From positions 347,537 to 411,536 of the forward strand of contig JAHZCD010000001.1 in assembly GCA_019423025.1 (NCBI GenBank): a DNA stretch of 64,000 nt, read 5' to 3'. The position numbers were made by a program, and so were the translations under genes. Shown here piece after piece: positions 1-8,766 of this stretch. The notes under the pieces are model-generated. The model did not search any database and was not told the origin of the DNA. It saw only the letters and a program-made list of their open reading frames with translations. The stretch comes from Haemophilus sp. (GTDB taxonomy: Bacteria > Pseudomonadota > Gammaproteobacteria > Enterobacterales > Pasteurellaceae). Each line of letters begins with the position of its first letter. Within the stretch, counting starts at the first letter, position 1.

Positions 1-1082
1 CAAGCTAATGGAATTAACAATAATGAACCACCAGCCACACCAGATGCACCACACGCACAAAGTGCAGCAACAATACTTAATAACACCGCACTAACAAAAG
101 AAACTTCAATACCTAATGTATGAACTGCCGCTAACGTTAATACAGTAATAGTAATTGCCGCACCCGCCATATTGATATTTGCACCCAATGGAATTGCCAC
201 TGAATAGGTTTCTTCATCAAGATTTAAGCGTTTTGCTAATTCAATGTTTACAGGAATGTTTGCTGCAGAGCTACGTGTAAAGAATGCAGTTACACCACTT
301 TCGCGCACACAAGTCCACACTAATGGATATGGATTACGACGAATTTTCCAATAAACGAGAATTGGATTAAGTACAAAGGCAGTAAATAGCATTGTACCGA
401 TTAACACGAATAATAAGTGAACATATCCACCTAACGCAGATAAACCTTTGTCAGATAATGTTTCAGCCACTAAACCGAATACACCGAAAGGTGCAAATGA
501 AATAATCACGTGAACAATTTTAGAAATGCCTTCTGCAAAATCAGCTACAACCTGTTTAGTTGCATCTGATGCATGACGAAGGGCTAAACCTAAACCGATA
601 GACCATGCTAAAACACCGATAAAGTTGGCTTTGAAAATCGCATTTAATGGGTTATCCACCACATTCAATACTAAAGTAAGCATCACTTGGCCAACAGATT
701 GAGGCGCTGAGCTCGCATCTTCTTTTACTGCAAGAGCAACATCTGATGGGAATGCCATACTTGCAATTACTGCAGCCACAGCCGCTAAGAAAGTACCCAA
801 AAGATAAAGCACGACAATTTCTTTCATGTTGCTTTTAGAACCCACTTTCTTATTAGCGAGTGCCGCCATAACAAGGAAGAAAATCAAAATTGGTGCAACT
901 GCACGTAATGCTTTAACAAAAATTTGACCCAGCACGCCAAAGCTAGATGCAAGATCAATACCTGCTGAATTTTTTACACTCTCATTCACCAAGGCAACAA
1001 GGATCCCGAGTACCAAACCAACAGCAATTCGTTTTACCAAATTACCTTGGAACAAAAAATGAAATAAACGTGTTGTATTCAT
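1..1082 (-). CDS. sstT: Serine/threonine:Na+ symporter SstT (5' part; gene runs off the left edge)
   Basis: An inner-membrane sodium-coupled symporter of the dicarboxylate/amino acid:cation symporter family, which imports serine and threonine. It begins MNTTRLFHFLFQGNLVKRI and continues with hydrophobic segments matching SstT, including GLVLGILVAL and KALRAVAPILIFFLVMAALA. Near the window edge it carries the family signature CACGASGVAGGSLLLIPLA. About 360 codons are present, and the last roughly 50 residues expected from the E. coli protein lie outside the window. The start is the first ATG of this frame after the intergenic gap. It is divergent from the SOS-linked gene at 1356. Seen: the motifs and hydrophobicity. 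Inferred: substrate specificity. Confidence 0.9.
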   Translation of the reverse strand, partial: MNTTRLFHFLFQGNLVKRIAVGLVLGILVALVNESVKNSAGIDLASSFGVLGQIFVKALRAVAPILIFFLVMAALANKKVGSKSNMKEIVVLYLLGTFLAAVAAVIASMAFPSDVALAVKEDASSAPQSVGQVMLTLVLNVVDNPLNAIFKANFIGVLAWSIGLGLALRHASDATKQVVADFAEGISKIVHVIISFAPFGVFGLVAETLSDKGLSALGGYVHLLFVLIGTMLFTAFVLNPILVYWKIRRNPYPLVWTCVRESGVTAFFTRSSAANIPVNIELAKRLNLDEETYSVAIPLGANINMAGAAITITVLTLAAVHTLGIEVSFVSAVLLSIVAALCACGASGVAGGSLLLIPLA

Positions 1083-1271
1083 AATAGTTTTAAATGAAGA
1101 TTAAGTTGAACTTCAGATCGTTACGATCCACCGAAACACGATAAAGATAGCTCAAATTTTATTTAAAAGAAAATTTTTTCTTTATTATTTTGCTAAAAAA
1201 TTGAACTTTTTAAGCTAGGAATGAATTTTTTCTAAAATTTTCGCCTATAAAAAAATTTTTTCTATCCCCTA

Positions 1272-1301
1272 TTGACATACTGTATCTAATACCAGTATAT
1301 T
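1272..1301 (+). promoter_or_regulatory. Promoter with an embedded LexA (SOS) box
   Basis: A -35 TTGACA (1272-1277) and a -10 TATATT (1296-1301) are 18 bp apart. Between and overlapping them lies TACTGTATCTAATACCAGTA (1278-1297), a LexA-type palindrome with perfect outer TACTG/CAGTA arms. It closely resembles the operator of E. coli umuDC. The position would let LexA block RNA polymerase. It drives the UmuD-like gene at 1356, about 55 bp downstream. Confidence 0.82.
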
Positions 1302-1355
1302 ACAACTGTATAAACAACCACTGATTAAAAACACACAAACTAAAAGGAACACAAG

Positions 1356-1805
1356 ATGATGAACTACGCAAATACAGTTGCACAAAATGATATGACGTTT
1401 TCTTATCATCCTATGCCATTTTTCAATGATGTTGAAAGCAAATCGACATTTAATAAAAAATTAGACCTCAACCTTTATTGTATCAAACGTCCACAACAAA
1501 CTTGTTTTATTCGTGTTACCAATCCGAATATGCTTGCTTGGGGGATTGAAATGGGCGATATGTTAGTGGTTGAAAAAAATGACAGCCTTTTCATTGGTGA
1601 TCTTGTCGTATTAGAAAAACAAGACGAATTCCATATTTATGAATTTGCCGGCGTAAGCGGTAATGAATTTGTATTCATGGCATTAGATTCTAAAGTGGAA
1701 AATATTAAAACAACACAATGGACAAACCTTCCGTTAGTTGGCACGGTGACGAATACTATCCATCAAATGAAACCAAGAAGAGACTTAATGAAATTTGCTG
1801 CTTAA
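1356..1805 (+). CDS. UmuD-like S24-fold protein lacking the Ser/Lys catalytic dyad, SOS-controlled
   Basis: The 149-residue protein aligns along its length with UmuD: KLDLNLYCIKRPQQTCFIRV corresponds to the start of the UmuD core, GIEMGDMLVVEK to GGISDGDLLIVD, and GDLVVLEKQDEFHIYEF to the beta-strand carrying the catalytic lysine. The UmuD serine motif GDSM is NPNM here (Asn58), and the lysine position reads Tyr95-Glu96. No Cys-Gly or Ala-Gly self-cleavage site is visible near the N-terminus. The protein should therefore be unable to autocleave. A good ribosome binding site (AAAGGA) precedes the double ATG. A LexA box lies upstream and no umuC is adjacent. It may act as a regulator or scaffold of a translesion polymerase encoded elsewhere; that role is inference. 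Confidence 0.7.
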   Translation: MMNYANTVAQNDMTFSYHPMPFFNDVESKSTFNKKLDLNLYCIKRPQQTCFIRVTNPNMLAWGIEMGDMLVVEKNDSLFIGDLVVLEKQDEFHIYEFAGVSGNEFVFMALDSKVENIKTTQWTNLPLVGTVTNTIHQMKPRRDLMKFAA

Positions 1806-1832
1806 GCCAATAATCAAATAATCTAAATAAAG

Positions 1833-1865
1833 AAAAAGTGCGGTTAAAATTAACCGCACTTTTTT
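1833..1865. terminator. Bidirectional terminator built from two facing uptake signals
   Basis: AAAAAGTGCGGTTAA pairs with its complement across a 3-base loop, giving a strong stem with A and T flanks. It ends both the UmuD-like gene (+) and nlpC (-). Each arm contains the 9-base uptake core. Confidence 0.85.
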
Positions 1866-1883
1866 ATTGAAATAAAATTGTCA

Positions 1884-2435
1884 TTACATCACTCGACGAG
1901 ATTGTGTATAAGTTCTTGACCAATAATCTTCATCCAATGAACTAATTGTTACACCTTGACTTGTACTTGCATGCATAAATTGGTTATTACCAATATAAAC
2001 GCCAACATGATTGTTGCGACGGAAGAACACTAAATCACCTTTACGTAATTCATGTTTTTGGATTTGGCGACCTAAATAGCGTTGTTCTGAAGTTGAACGT
2101 GGAAGCTCCATGCCGTAAGCATCGAGAAAAGCAGTTTGCATAAATGCAGAACAATCAATACCATGTTTTGAAGTGCCACCCATTCTATAACGAGTTCCCA
2201 CCCATTCGTTATAAACTTGAGCAAGTGCTTTGTCACCAATTAAACCTGATTTAGGACGGTTAGTTCTTAATTTAGGGTAAACGCCCCCTTTTTTCCCATC
2301 TAAACCGGCAATCAATCCCGTTAACTCAGCATCATCACTTTCACTAATCATGCCATTTTGAGCCTGCCCCGAATTGTTAGAGCAGGCTGTTGTCAAAACA
2401 GCTAAACCTACAATAATCAAAATCTTCTTTAACAT
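1884..2435 (-). CDS. nlpC: NlpC/P60-family lipoprotein (probable murein endopeptidase)
   Basis: A 183-residue lipoprotein. The N-terminal signal ends in a lipobox, LTTAC, at residue 18, so the mature protein is probably anchored in the outer membrane. The C-terminal NlpC/P60 domain (about residues 70-183) shows the papain-like triad: Cys in GIDCSAF, His in NNHVGVYIG, and the polar residue in HAST. Close relatives (E. coli NlpC and MepS/Spr) cleave peptide cross-links between D-glutamyl-meso-diaminopimelate or DAP-DAP stems during wall growth. It is monocistronic, sharing a terminator with the convergent gene at 1356 and lying downstream of lpdA's terminator. The family is certain; the exact bond cleaved is not. 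Confidence 0.85.
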   Translation of the reverse strand: MLKKILIIVGLAVLTTACSNNSGQAQNGMISESDDAELTGLIAGLDGKKGGVYPKLRTNRPKSGLIGDKALAQVYNEWVGTRYRMGGTSKHGIDCSAFMQTAFLDAYGMELPRSTSEQRYLGRQIQKHELRKGDLVFFRRNNHVGVYIGNNQFMHASTSQGVTISSLDEDYWSRTYTQSRRVM

Positions 2436-2555
2436 AGCTTTTAAATAATAAAAAAATATAAAAACAAAACTGGTCGGATTTTATCAAAAAGTCATTATGC
2501 CCGCCAGTTTTTATTGAATTTTTATGCAATTTTGTGAGTGAGATCTCAAAAAAAT

Positions 2556-2580
2556 AAGGACTGCTCAATGAGCAGCCCTT
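2556..2580 (-). terminator. Terminator of the aceEF-lpdA operon
   Basis: On the minus strand AAGGGCTGCTC and GAGCAGTCCTT form an almost perfect stem followed by a T-rich run (TTATTTTTTT), directly after the lpdA stop. Confidence 0.85.
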
Positions 2581-2597
2581 AAAAGGATTAGAATTGA

Positions 2598-4022
2598 TTA
2601 TTTTTTCTTCGCTTTTGCATTTGGAAGATCGGTAATTGAACCTTCAAATACTTCAGCCGCAAGACCTACAGATTCATGAAGTGTTGGGTGAGCATGAATT
2701 GTTAATGCGATATCTTCCGCATCACAACCCATTTCGATCGCTAGACCGATTTCACCTAATAATTCACCACCGTTAGCCCCCACGATAGCCCCACCAAGTA
2801 TACGATGAGTATCTTTATCAAAGATTAATTTGGTCATACCTTCAGCACATTCTGAAGCAATCGCACGACCTGAAGCTGCCCAAGGGAATTTAGCCACTTC
2901 GTAGTTTAAACCTTCTTGCTTACATTCTTTCTCAGTTTTACCTACCCAAGCCACTTCTGGTTCAGTATAAGCAATAGAAGGAATGACTTTTGGATCGAAG
3001 TAATGTTTTTTCCCTGCGATCACTTCTGCCGCGACGTGACCTTCATGAACACCTTTATGTGCTAACATTGGTTGGCCAACGATATCACCAATTGCAAAGA
3101 TGTGAGGCACATTGGTACGCATTTGTTTATCAACATGGATGAAACCACGCTCATCCACTTCAACACCTGCTTTACCTGCATCGATCAATTTACCATTTGG
3201 TGTACGACCGATTGCAACTAATACAGCATCATAACGTTTAGTATCGTTGCATGCTTTGCCTTCCATTGAAACATAGATACCATCATCTTTTGCTTCAACT
3301 GCAGTCACTTTAGTTTCAAGCATTAACTTGAATTTTTTCTCGATTTGTTTGGTGTAGATTGCTACCACATCTTTATCTGCTGCCGGGATAACTTGGTCGA
3401 ACATTTCAACCACTTCAATCTCGGAACCTAGAGAGTGATACACTGTACCCATCTCTAAACCGATGATACCACCGCCCATGATTAAAAGTTTTTTCGGTAC
3501 TTCTTTTAATTTAAGTGCATCTGTTGAATCCCAAATACGTGGATCTTCATGTGGGATAAATGGTAATTGAATTGGACGAGAACCCGCTGCGATAATGGCA
3601 TTATCAAATTTAACAGTAGTTGGGTTACCATCACGGTCACGTGCAACTAATGTATTTGGGTCAGTAAATGCTGCTAAACCTTCAACAACGGTTACTTTAC
3701 GTTGTTTAGCCATGCCTGCAAGACCGCTAGTTAATTTCGCCACAACTGCTTCTTTACCTGCGCGTACTTCATCTAAATCAATGCGAGGCTCTGCGAAATA
3801 CACACCATTTTTGCTTGCATGTTTCGCTTCTTCAATTACTTTCGCTACGTGAAGTAATGCTTTAGAAGGGATACAACCTACGTTTAAACATACCCCACCT
3901 AATGTTGAATAACGTTCAACAAGTACTGTTTCTAAACCTAAGTCCGCACAACGGAATGCCGCTGAATAACCTGCAGGACCAGCACCAAGTACCACAACTT
4001 GGGTTTTAATTTCTTTACTCAT
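2598..4022 (-). CDS. lpdA: Dihydrolipoamide dehydrogenase (E3)
   Basis: A 474-residue FAD flavoprotein that reoxidises the lipoyl groups of pyruvate and 2-oxoglutarate dehydrogenases, reducing NAD+. Visible are the FAD dinucleotide fold (VVVLGAGPAGYSAAFRCA), the redox disulfide (GGVCLNVGCIPSK), the NAD-binding fold (MGGGIIGLEMG) and the C-terminal His-Glu pair (HAHPTLHES). The frame is open further upstream, but the start at 4022 is preferred. It has an AGGT ribosome binding site and gives the family N-terminus MSKEIKTQVV. It is the last gene of aceE-aceF-lpdA. The gap after aceF holds an inverted repeat. Confidence 0.97.
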   Translation of the reverse strand: MSKEIKTQVVVLGAGPAGYSAAFRCADLGLETVLVERYSTLGGVCLNVGCIPSKALLHVAKVIEEAKHASKNGVYFAEPRIDLDEVRAGKEAVVAKLTSGLAGMAKQRKVTVVEGLAAFTDPNTLVARDRDGNPTTVKFDNAIIAAGSRPIQLPFIPHEDPRIWDSTDALKLKEVPKKLLIMGGGIIGLEMGTVYHSLGSEIEVVEMFDQVIPAADKDVVAIYTKQIEKKFKLMLETKVTAVEAKDDGIYVSMEGKACNDTKRYDAVLVAIGRTPNGKLIDAGKAGVEVDERGFIHVDKQMRTNVPHIFAIGDIVGQPMLAHKGVHEGHVAAEVIAGKKHYFDPKVIPSIAYTEPEVAWVGKTEKECKQEGLNYEVAKFPWAASGRAIASECAEGMTKLIFDKDTHRILGGAIVGANGGELLGEIGLAIEMGCDAEDIALTIHAHPTLHESVGLAAEVFEGSITDLPNAKAKKK

Positions 4023-4073
4023 TTTTACCTCGTAAAAACGTTCAAATTTTTGACCGCACTTGCGATCCTTTCT

Positions 4074-4105
4074 GTAAGATGTGGGCCTAATCACTCACAT
4101 CTTAC
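4074..4105 (-). repeat. Intercistronic inverted repeat between aceF and lpdA
   Basis: GTAAGATGTG (4074-4083) pairs perfectly with CACATCTTAC (4096-4105) around a 12-base loop. No T-run follows on the minus strand. It is more likely an mRNA processing or stabilising stem-loop than a terminator. Confidence 0.6.
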
Positions 4106-4113
4106 CGCGTTAA

Positions 4114-6012
4114 TTACATCACTAAGCGACGTAAGTCAGCTAATACGCCATTGATATAGCTTAAGAAACGAGCACCATCAGCACCATCGATCACACGGTG
4201 GTCGAAAGATAATGATAATGGAAGCATTAAGCGTGGCTCAAATTCTTTACCATTCCATACCGGTAGCATTTCTGATTTAGATACACCTAAGATTGCTACT
4301 TCTGGTGCATTTACGATTGGTGTAAAGTGAGTTGTACCAATACCGCCTAAGCTTGAAATGGTGAAACAACCACCTTGCATATCAGAACCTGAAAGTTTAC
4401 CGTCACGTGCTTTTTTGGAGACTTCCATTAATTCACGAGAAAGTTCGATAATACCTTTTTTGTTCACGTTTTTAAATACAGGTACAACGAGACCGTTTGG
4501 TGTATCTACCGCTACGCCAATGTTGATGTATTTTTTAAGTGTTAATTTTTGTCCGTCTTCAGAGATAGAGCTATTGAAACGAGGGAACGCTTCTAATGCT
4601 TTCGCTACCGCTTTCATAATGAACACAACTGGTGTAATTTTCACATCCAATTTTTGTTTTTCAACAATCTTATTCTGTTCTTTACGGAATGCTTCTAAAT
4701 CGGTGATATCTGTGCGATCGAAGTGAGTAACATGTGGAATCATTACCCAGTTACGATGTAAGTTTGCACCAGAGATTTTGTTGATACGGCTTAATTCAAC
4801 TTCTTCTACTTCACCAAATTTGCTGAAGTCAACTTTCGGCCATGGTAATAAGCCTAAGCCTGCGCCGTTTGCCACACCATTACCCGCTGCTGCAGAAGAT
4901 ACAGTGCCTGTTTCAAACGCTTTAACAGCAGTTTTCACGTAAGCTTGAATATCTTCTTTCACAACACGACCTTTACGACCCGTACCTTTTACGCGATCAA
5001 GGTTAATACCGTATTCACGCGCTAAGCGACGAATCACCGGTGTTGCGTGTGCATAGCCTGCGCTTGCTACAACTTGTTCTTGGCTTAAACCAGATACATT
5101 ACCTGATTGTGCTGCCGGCGCTGCTGCAGGTGCTGCTTGAGGCGCTGGAGCTGCCGCTGCTGGAGCTGCTGCAGGAGCGGGTGCTGCACCTGCCACTTCA
5201 AATTTCATAATTAATGAACCAGTTGAAACTTTATCACCTGATTTCACTAAAATTTCTTTTACCACACCCGCAAATGGAGCTGGCACTTCCATTGAGGCTT
5301 TATCGCCTTCAACGGTGATTAAAGATTGCTCTTCAGAAACGCTGTCACCAACGGCAACCATGATTTCAGTTACGTTAACTTCATCGCCACCGATATCAGG
5401 TACATTCACTTCTTTAATCGCTGAAACTGTCGGTGCTGCTGCAGGTGCCGAAGCTTGTTGAGCAGGCGCTGCGGCTGGTGCTGCACCTGCCACTTCAAAT
5501 TTCATGATTAATTTGCCAGTAACAACTTTATCGCCCACGTTGATTAAAATTTCTTTTACTACGCCAGCAACAGGAGCAGGCACTTCCATTGAAGCTTTAT
5601 CACCTTCAACATTGATGATTGATTGGTCAACTTCAACGGTATCGCCTACTTTCACCATAATATCAGTCACATTTACTTCGTCTGAACCGATATCGGGTAC
5701 ATTAACTTCAACTACACTTGCAGCTGCAGGTGCGGCTGCCGGCGCAGGTGCTGCTGCAGCTGGAGCAGGTGCTGCCGCATCAGCCGATTCTAAAACAAGC
5801 ATTGGTGTGCCAGTTGTGACTTTATCACCTACTTTTACTAATACTTCTTTTACCACACCAGCTTCTGGTGCGGGTACTTCCATTGAAGCTTTATCACCTT
5901 CAACATTGATAATACTTTGATCAGCAGTAATGGTATCACCTACTTTCACCATCACTTCTGTTACGGTAACTTCATCACTACCGATATCAGGAATTTGAAT
6001 TTGTTTTGACAT
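4114..6012 (-). CDS. aceF: Pyruvate dehydrogenase E2, dihydrolipoyl acetyltransferase, with three lipoyl domains
   Basis: A 632-residue core component that transfers acetyl groups from E1 to CoA. Three near-identical lipoyl domains each carry the lipoylation lysine in GDKASMEVPAP (roughly residues 1-80, 105-180 and 205-285). They are joined by Ala/Pro-rich flexible linkers. An E3/E1-binding domain follows (TPVIRRLAREYGINLDRVKGTGRKGRV). The C-terminal acyltransferase domain has the catalytic motif SFDHRVIDGADGARF. Length and architecture match the E. coli enzyme. It lies between aceE and lpdA, and the repeated lipoyl domains create internal DNA repeats. Confidence 0.97.
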   Translation of the reverse strand: MSKQIQIPDIGSDEVTVTEVMVKVGDTITADQSIINVEGDKASMEVPAPEAGVVKEVLVKVGDKVTTGTPMLVLESADAAAPAPAAAAPAPAAAPAAASVVEVNVPDIGSDEVNVTDIMVKVGDTVEVDQSIINVEGDKASMEVPAPVAGVVKEILINVGDKVVTGKLIMKFEVAGAAPAAAPAQQASAPAAAPTVSAIKEVNVPDIGGDEVNVTEIMVAVGDSVSEEQSLITVEGDKASMEVPAPFAGVVKEILVKSGDKVSTGSLIMKFEVAGAAPAPAAAPAAAAPAPQAAPAAAPAAQSGNVSGLSQEQVVASAGYAHATPVIRRLAREYGINLDRVKGTGRKGRVVKEDIQAYVKTAVKAFETGTVSSAAAGNGVANGAGLGLLPWPKVDFSKFGEVEEVELSRINKISGANLHRNWVMIPHVTHFDRTDITDLEAFRKEQNKIVEKQKLDVKITPVVFIMKAVAKALEAFPRFNSSISEDGQKLTLKKYINIGVAVDTPNGLVVPVFKNVNKKGIIELSRELMEVSKKARDGKLSGSDMQGGCFTISSLGGIGTTHFTPIVNAPEVAILGVSKSEMLPVWNGKEFEPRLMLPLSLSFDHRVIDGADGARFLSYINGVLADLRRLVM

Positions 6013-6066
6013 GTTATCTTACCTTTAAAAAACGCAGTTAAAATCAACCGCACTTTATTTGTAGAT

Positions 6067-6092
6067 GATCCTGTGCGTTTTTCGCACAGGAT
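6067..6092. repeat. Stem-loop between aceE and aceF
   Basis: ATCCTGTGCG and CGCACAGGAT form a perfect 10-bp stem around a short T-rich loop. The T-run lies on the plus-strand side (GTTTTTATT), so it is terminator-like only for antisense transcription. For the operon's own mRNA it is an intercistronic hairpin. Confidence 0.6.
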
Positions 6093-6099
6093 GTTTTTA

Positions 6100-8766
6100 T
6101 TAAGCGTAAAGCGGGTTTAAAACTTCAGTTTTTAAACCAAATTTCGCGATTGCATCAGCCACCACTTTCGCATCAAATTTGCCTTGTTTAGCAAGCTCAT
6201 GTAATGCTGCAACCACAACATAACGCGCATCCACTTCGAAGTGTTCACGTAAGTTTTCACGGCTGTCTGAACGACCGAAACCGTCAGTACCTAATACGTG
6301 ATAGCTTTGTGCAGGAATGAATGCACGAACTTGTTCTGCGAACAATTTCATGTAGTCAGTTGCTGCAACAGCTGGAGCATCGTTCATTACTTGTGCAATG
6401 TAAGGTACGCGTGGTGTTTCTGTTGGGTGTAACATATTCCAACGTACTGCATCCGCACCTTCACGAGCCACTTCAGTGAATGAAGGCACGCTATATACAT
6501 CTGAGCTTACACCATATTCATTTGCAAGGATTTGTGCTGCTTCACGAACGTGACGGAAGATCGCACCAGAACCTAATAATTGAACATGACCTTTGTTACC
6601 TTTCGCTTCAACGGTTTCAAATTTATAAAGACCTTTACGAATACCCTCTTCTGCACCTTTTGGCATTGCTGGTTGTTCGTAAGTTTCGTTTAATGTGGTG
6701 ATGTAGTAGAACACATCTTCTTGTTTTTCACCATACATACGGTTGATACCGTCTTGTAGGATAACTGCCACTTCATAAACGTAAGCAGGGTCATAAGACA
6801 CACAGTTAGGAATAACAAGAGATTGAATATGGCTGTGACCATCTTCGTGTTGTAAACCTTCACCATTTAATGTTGTACGACCAGAAGTACCACCGATCAT
6901 GAAACCACGCGCTAATTGGTCACCTGCTGCCCACATTAAGTCACCCACACGTTGGAAACCAAACATTGAGTAGTAGATGAAGAATGGAATCATCGGAAGA
7001 TTATTTACAGAATATGAGTTCGCTGCCGCTAACCAAGAGGATGCTGCACCTAATTCATTGATACCTTCTTGTAATACTTGACCATCTTTCGCTTCACGGT
7101 AGTAAGCCACTAAATCACGGTCAGAAGGCACATAGTTTTGACCATGTGGGTTGTAAATACCGATTTGACGGAATAAACCTTCCATACCGAAAGTACGTGC
7201 TTCGTCAGCAATAATTGGCACAATTTGTTGACCAATGTTCTTATCTTTCAATAAGGTATTTAAGAAGCGAACAAATGCCATTGTGGTTGAAATTGGACGT
7301 GCTTGCTCTTCCAATAATGGCGCAAACTCTTCTAATGCAGGCACTTTAAATTCAGTGGTGAATTTTGGTAAACGTTTTGGTAAATAACCGTTTAACGCTT
7401 TACGTCTGCCGTGAAGATAATTGTACTCTTCCGAACCTTCTGGGAAGGTGATGTATGGATAGTTAGGAATATCTTCATCTTTAATATCTAATTGGAAATG
7501 ATCGCGGAAAGATTTTAAGCTTTCGAGTGACATTTTTTTCGATTGGTGTGCAGTGTTTTTACTTTCTGCTTCAGGTATTTTATAACCTTTAACCATGTGA
7601 GCTAAGATCACAACAGGTTTACCTGCAGTTTGTGCTTTATGGAATGCGGCATAAAGTTTTTCTGAATCGTGACCACCACGTCTTAATGCCCAGATTTCAT
7701 CATCTGTCATGTCAGCTACTAATGCAGCGGTTTCTGGGTAACGACCGAAGAAGTGTTCACGAACGTATGCACCATCTTTAGATTTGAAGGTTAAGTAATC
7801 ACCATCAAGCACTTCCATCATTAATTGGGTTAATTTGCCGGTAGTATCTTTTGCAAATAATTTATCCCAGCTACTACCCCACATGACTTTGATCACTTCC
7901 CAACCTGCGCCAGCAAATAAACCTTCTAATTCTTGAACGATTTTGCCGTTACCTGTTACAGGACCATCTAAACGTTGCAAGTTACAGCTTACAACGAAGA
8001 TTAAGTTATCTAAGCCTTCACGTGCTGCGAATGTTAAATCACCTTTTGCTTCGATTTCGTCCATCTCACCGTCACCAAGGAAAGCATACACTTTTTGATC
8101 TTTGGTGTCTTTTAAACCACGGTTATCTAAGTATTTTAAGAAACGAGCAGTACGGATTGCATTTACCGGGCCTAAACCCATAGATACGGTCGAGAATTGC
8201 CAGAATTCAGGCATTAATTTCGGGTGTGGGTAAGAAGAAAGACCTTTGCCTGGTTCACATTCTTGACGGAAATTATTCATTTGATCTTCAGTAATACGAC
8301 CTTCAACAAATGCACGAGCATACATACCTGGTGCTGCGTGGCCTTGGAAGAAGACTAAGTCACCGCCGTTTTTATCAGTCGCTGCTTTGAAGAAGTGGTT
8401 AAAACAAACTTCATACATGCTTGCTGCAGATTGATAAGTTGAAATGTGACCACCTAATTCAAGATCTTTTTTCTGGCCACGTAATACCGCCATGATCGCA
8501 TTCCAACGTACAGCACTACGAATACGACGCTCAATAGCTTTATCACCTGGGTATGCTGGCTGTTCAGAAAGTGGGATGGTATTAACATAAGGGGTTGTTA
8601 CGCCACCTTTTGCAATGTTCACACCACCATTACGTGCCTGATCAATCACTTGATTGATAATGTAATGCGCTCGCTCTGCGCCTTCTGCACGAATTAATGA
8701 ATCAACAGCTGACAACCAATCCTGTGTTTCAATTGGGTCAATATCGTTTACTAAGGTATCTGACAT
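6100..8766 (-). CDS. aceE: Pyruvate dehydrogenase E1 component (homodimeric type)
   Basis: An 888-residue thiamine diphosphate enzyme that decarboxylates pyruvate and acetylates the lipoyl groups of AceF. Length and sequence match the single-chain E. coli AceE (887). The ThDP motif begins GDGEMDE and is completed by the downstream NLQRLDGPV. Other conserved blocks include FFQGHAAPGMYARAF and the C-terminal GTDGFGRSDSRENLREHFEVD. It is the first gene of aceE-aceF-lpdA. No pdhR precedes it, unlike in E. coli. A perfect palindrome lies 33 bases upstream of the start codon. Confidence 0.97.
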   Translation of the reverse strand: MSDTLVNDIDPIETQDWLSAVDSLIRAEGAERAHYIINQVIDQARNGGVNIAKGGVTTPYVNTIPLSEQPAYPGDKAIERRIRSAVRWNAIMAVLRGQKKDLELGGHISTYQSAASMYEVCFNHFFKAATDKNGGDLVFFQGHAAPGMYARAFVEGRITEDQMNNFRQECEPGKGLSSYPHPKLMPEFWQFSTVSMGLGPVNAIRTARFLKYLDNRGLKDTKDQKVYAFLGDGEMDEIEAKGDLTFAAREGLDNLIFVVSCNLQRLDGPVTGNGKIVQELEGLFAGAGWEVIKVMWGSSWDKLFAKDTTGKLTQLMMEVLDGDYLTFKSKDGAYVREHFFGRYPETAALVADMTDDEIWALRRGGHDSEKLYAAFHKAQTAGKPVVILAHMVKGYKIPEAESKNTAHQSKKMSLESLKSFRDHFQLDIKDEDIPNYPYITFPEGSEEYNYLHGRRKALNGYLPKRLPKFTTEFKVPALEEFAPLLEEQARPISTTMAFVRFLNTLLKDKNIGQQIVPIIADEARTFGMEGLFRQIGIYNPHGQNYVPSDRDLVAYYREAKDGQVLQEGINELGAASSWLAAANSYSVNNLPMIPFFIYYSMFGFQRVGDLMWAAGDQLARGFMIGGTSGRTTLNGEGLQHEDGHSHIQSLVIPNCVSYDPAYVYEVAVILQDGINRMYGEKQEDVFYYITTLNETYEQPAMPKGAEEGIRKGLYKFETVEAKGNKGHVQLLGSGAIFRHVREAAQILANEYGVSSDVYSVPSFTEVAREGADAVRWNMLHPTETPRVPYIAQVMNDAPAVAATDYMKLFAEQVRAFIPAQSYHVLGTDGFGRSDSRENLREHFEVDARYVVVAALHELAKQGKFDAKVVADAIAKFGLKTEVLNPLYA

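Noticed and set aside
1116..1128. GATCGTTACGATC palindrome upstream of sstT
   Set aside because: Arms are only six bases and no regulator of this form is recognised; too short to call an operator.
2377..2568. 63-codon open frame upstream of nlpC on the minus strand
   Set aside because: It overlaps the nlpC start and the lpdA terminator, has no ribosome binding site and an implausible composition; judged a chance frame.
5504..5920. 138-codon open frame on the plus strand inside aceF
   Set aside because: It is the reverse reading of the repeated Ala/Pro-rich lipoyl-linker codons of aceF and has no coding signs of its own.
4114..6012. Internal direct repeats that might suggest a tandem duplication or CRISPR-like array
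   Set aside because: They are the three lipoyl domains and their linkers in aceF; spacing and coding frame match protein architecture.
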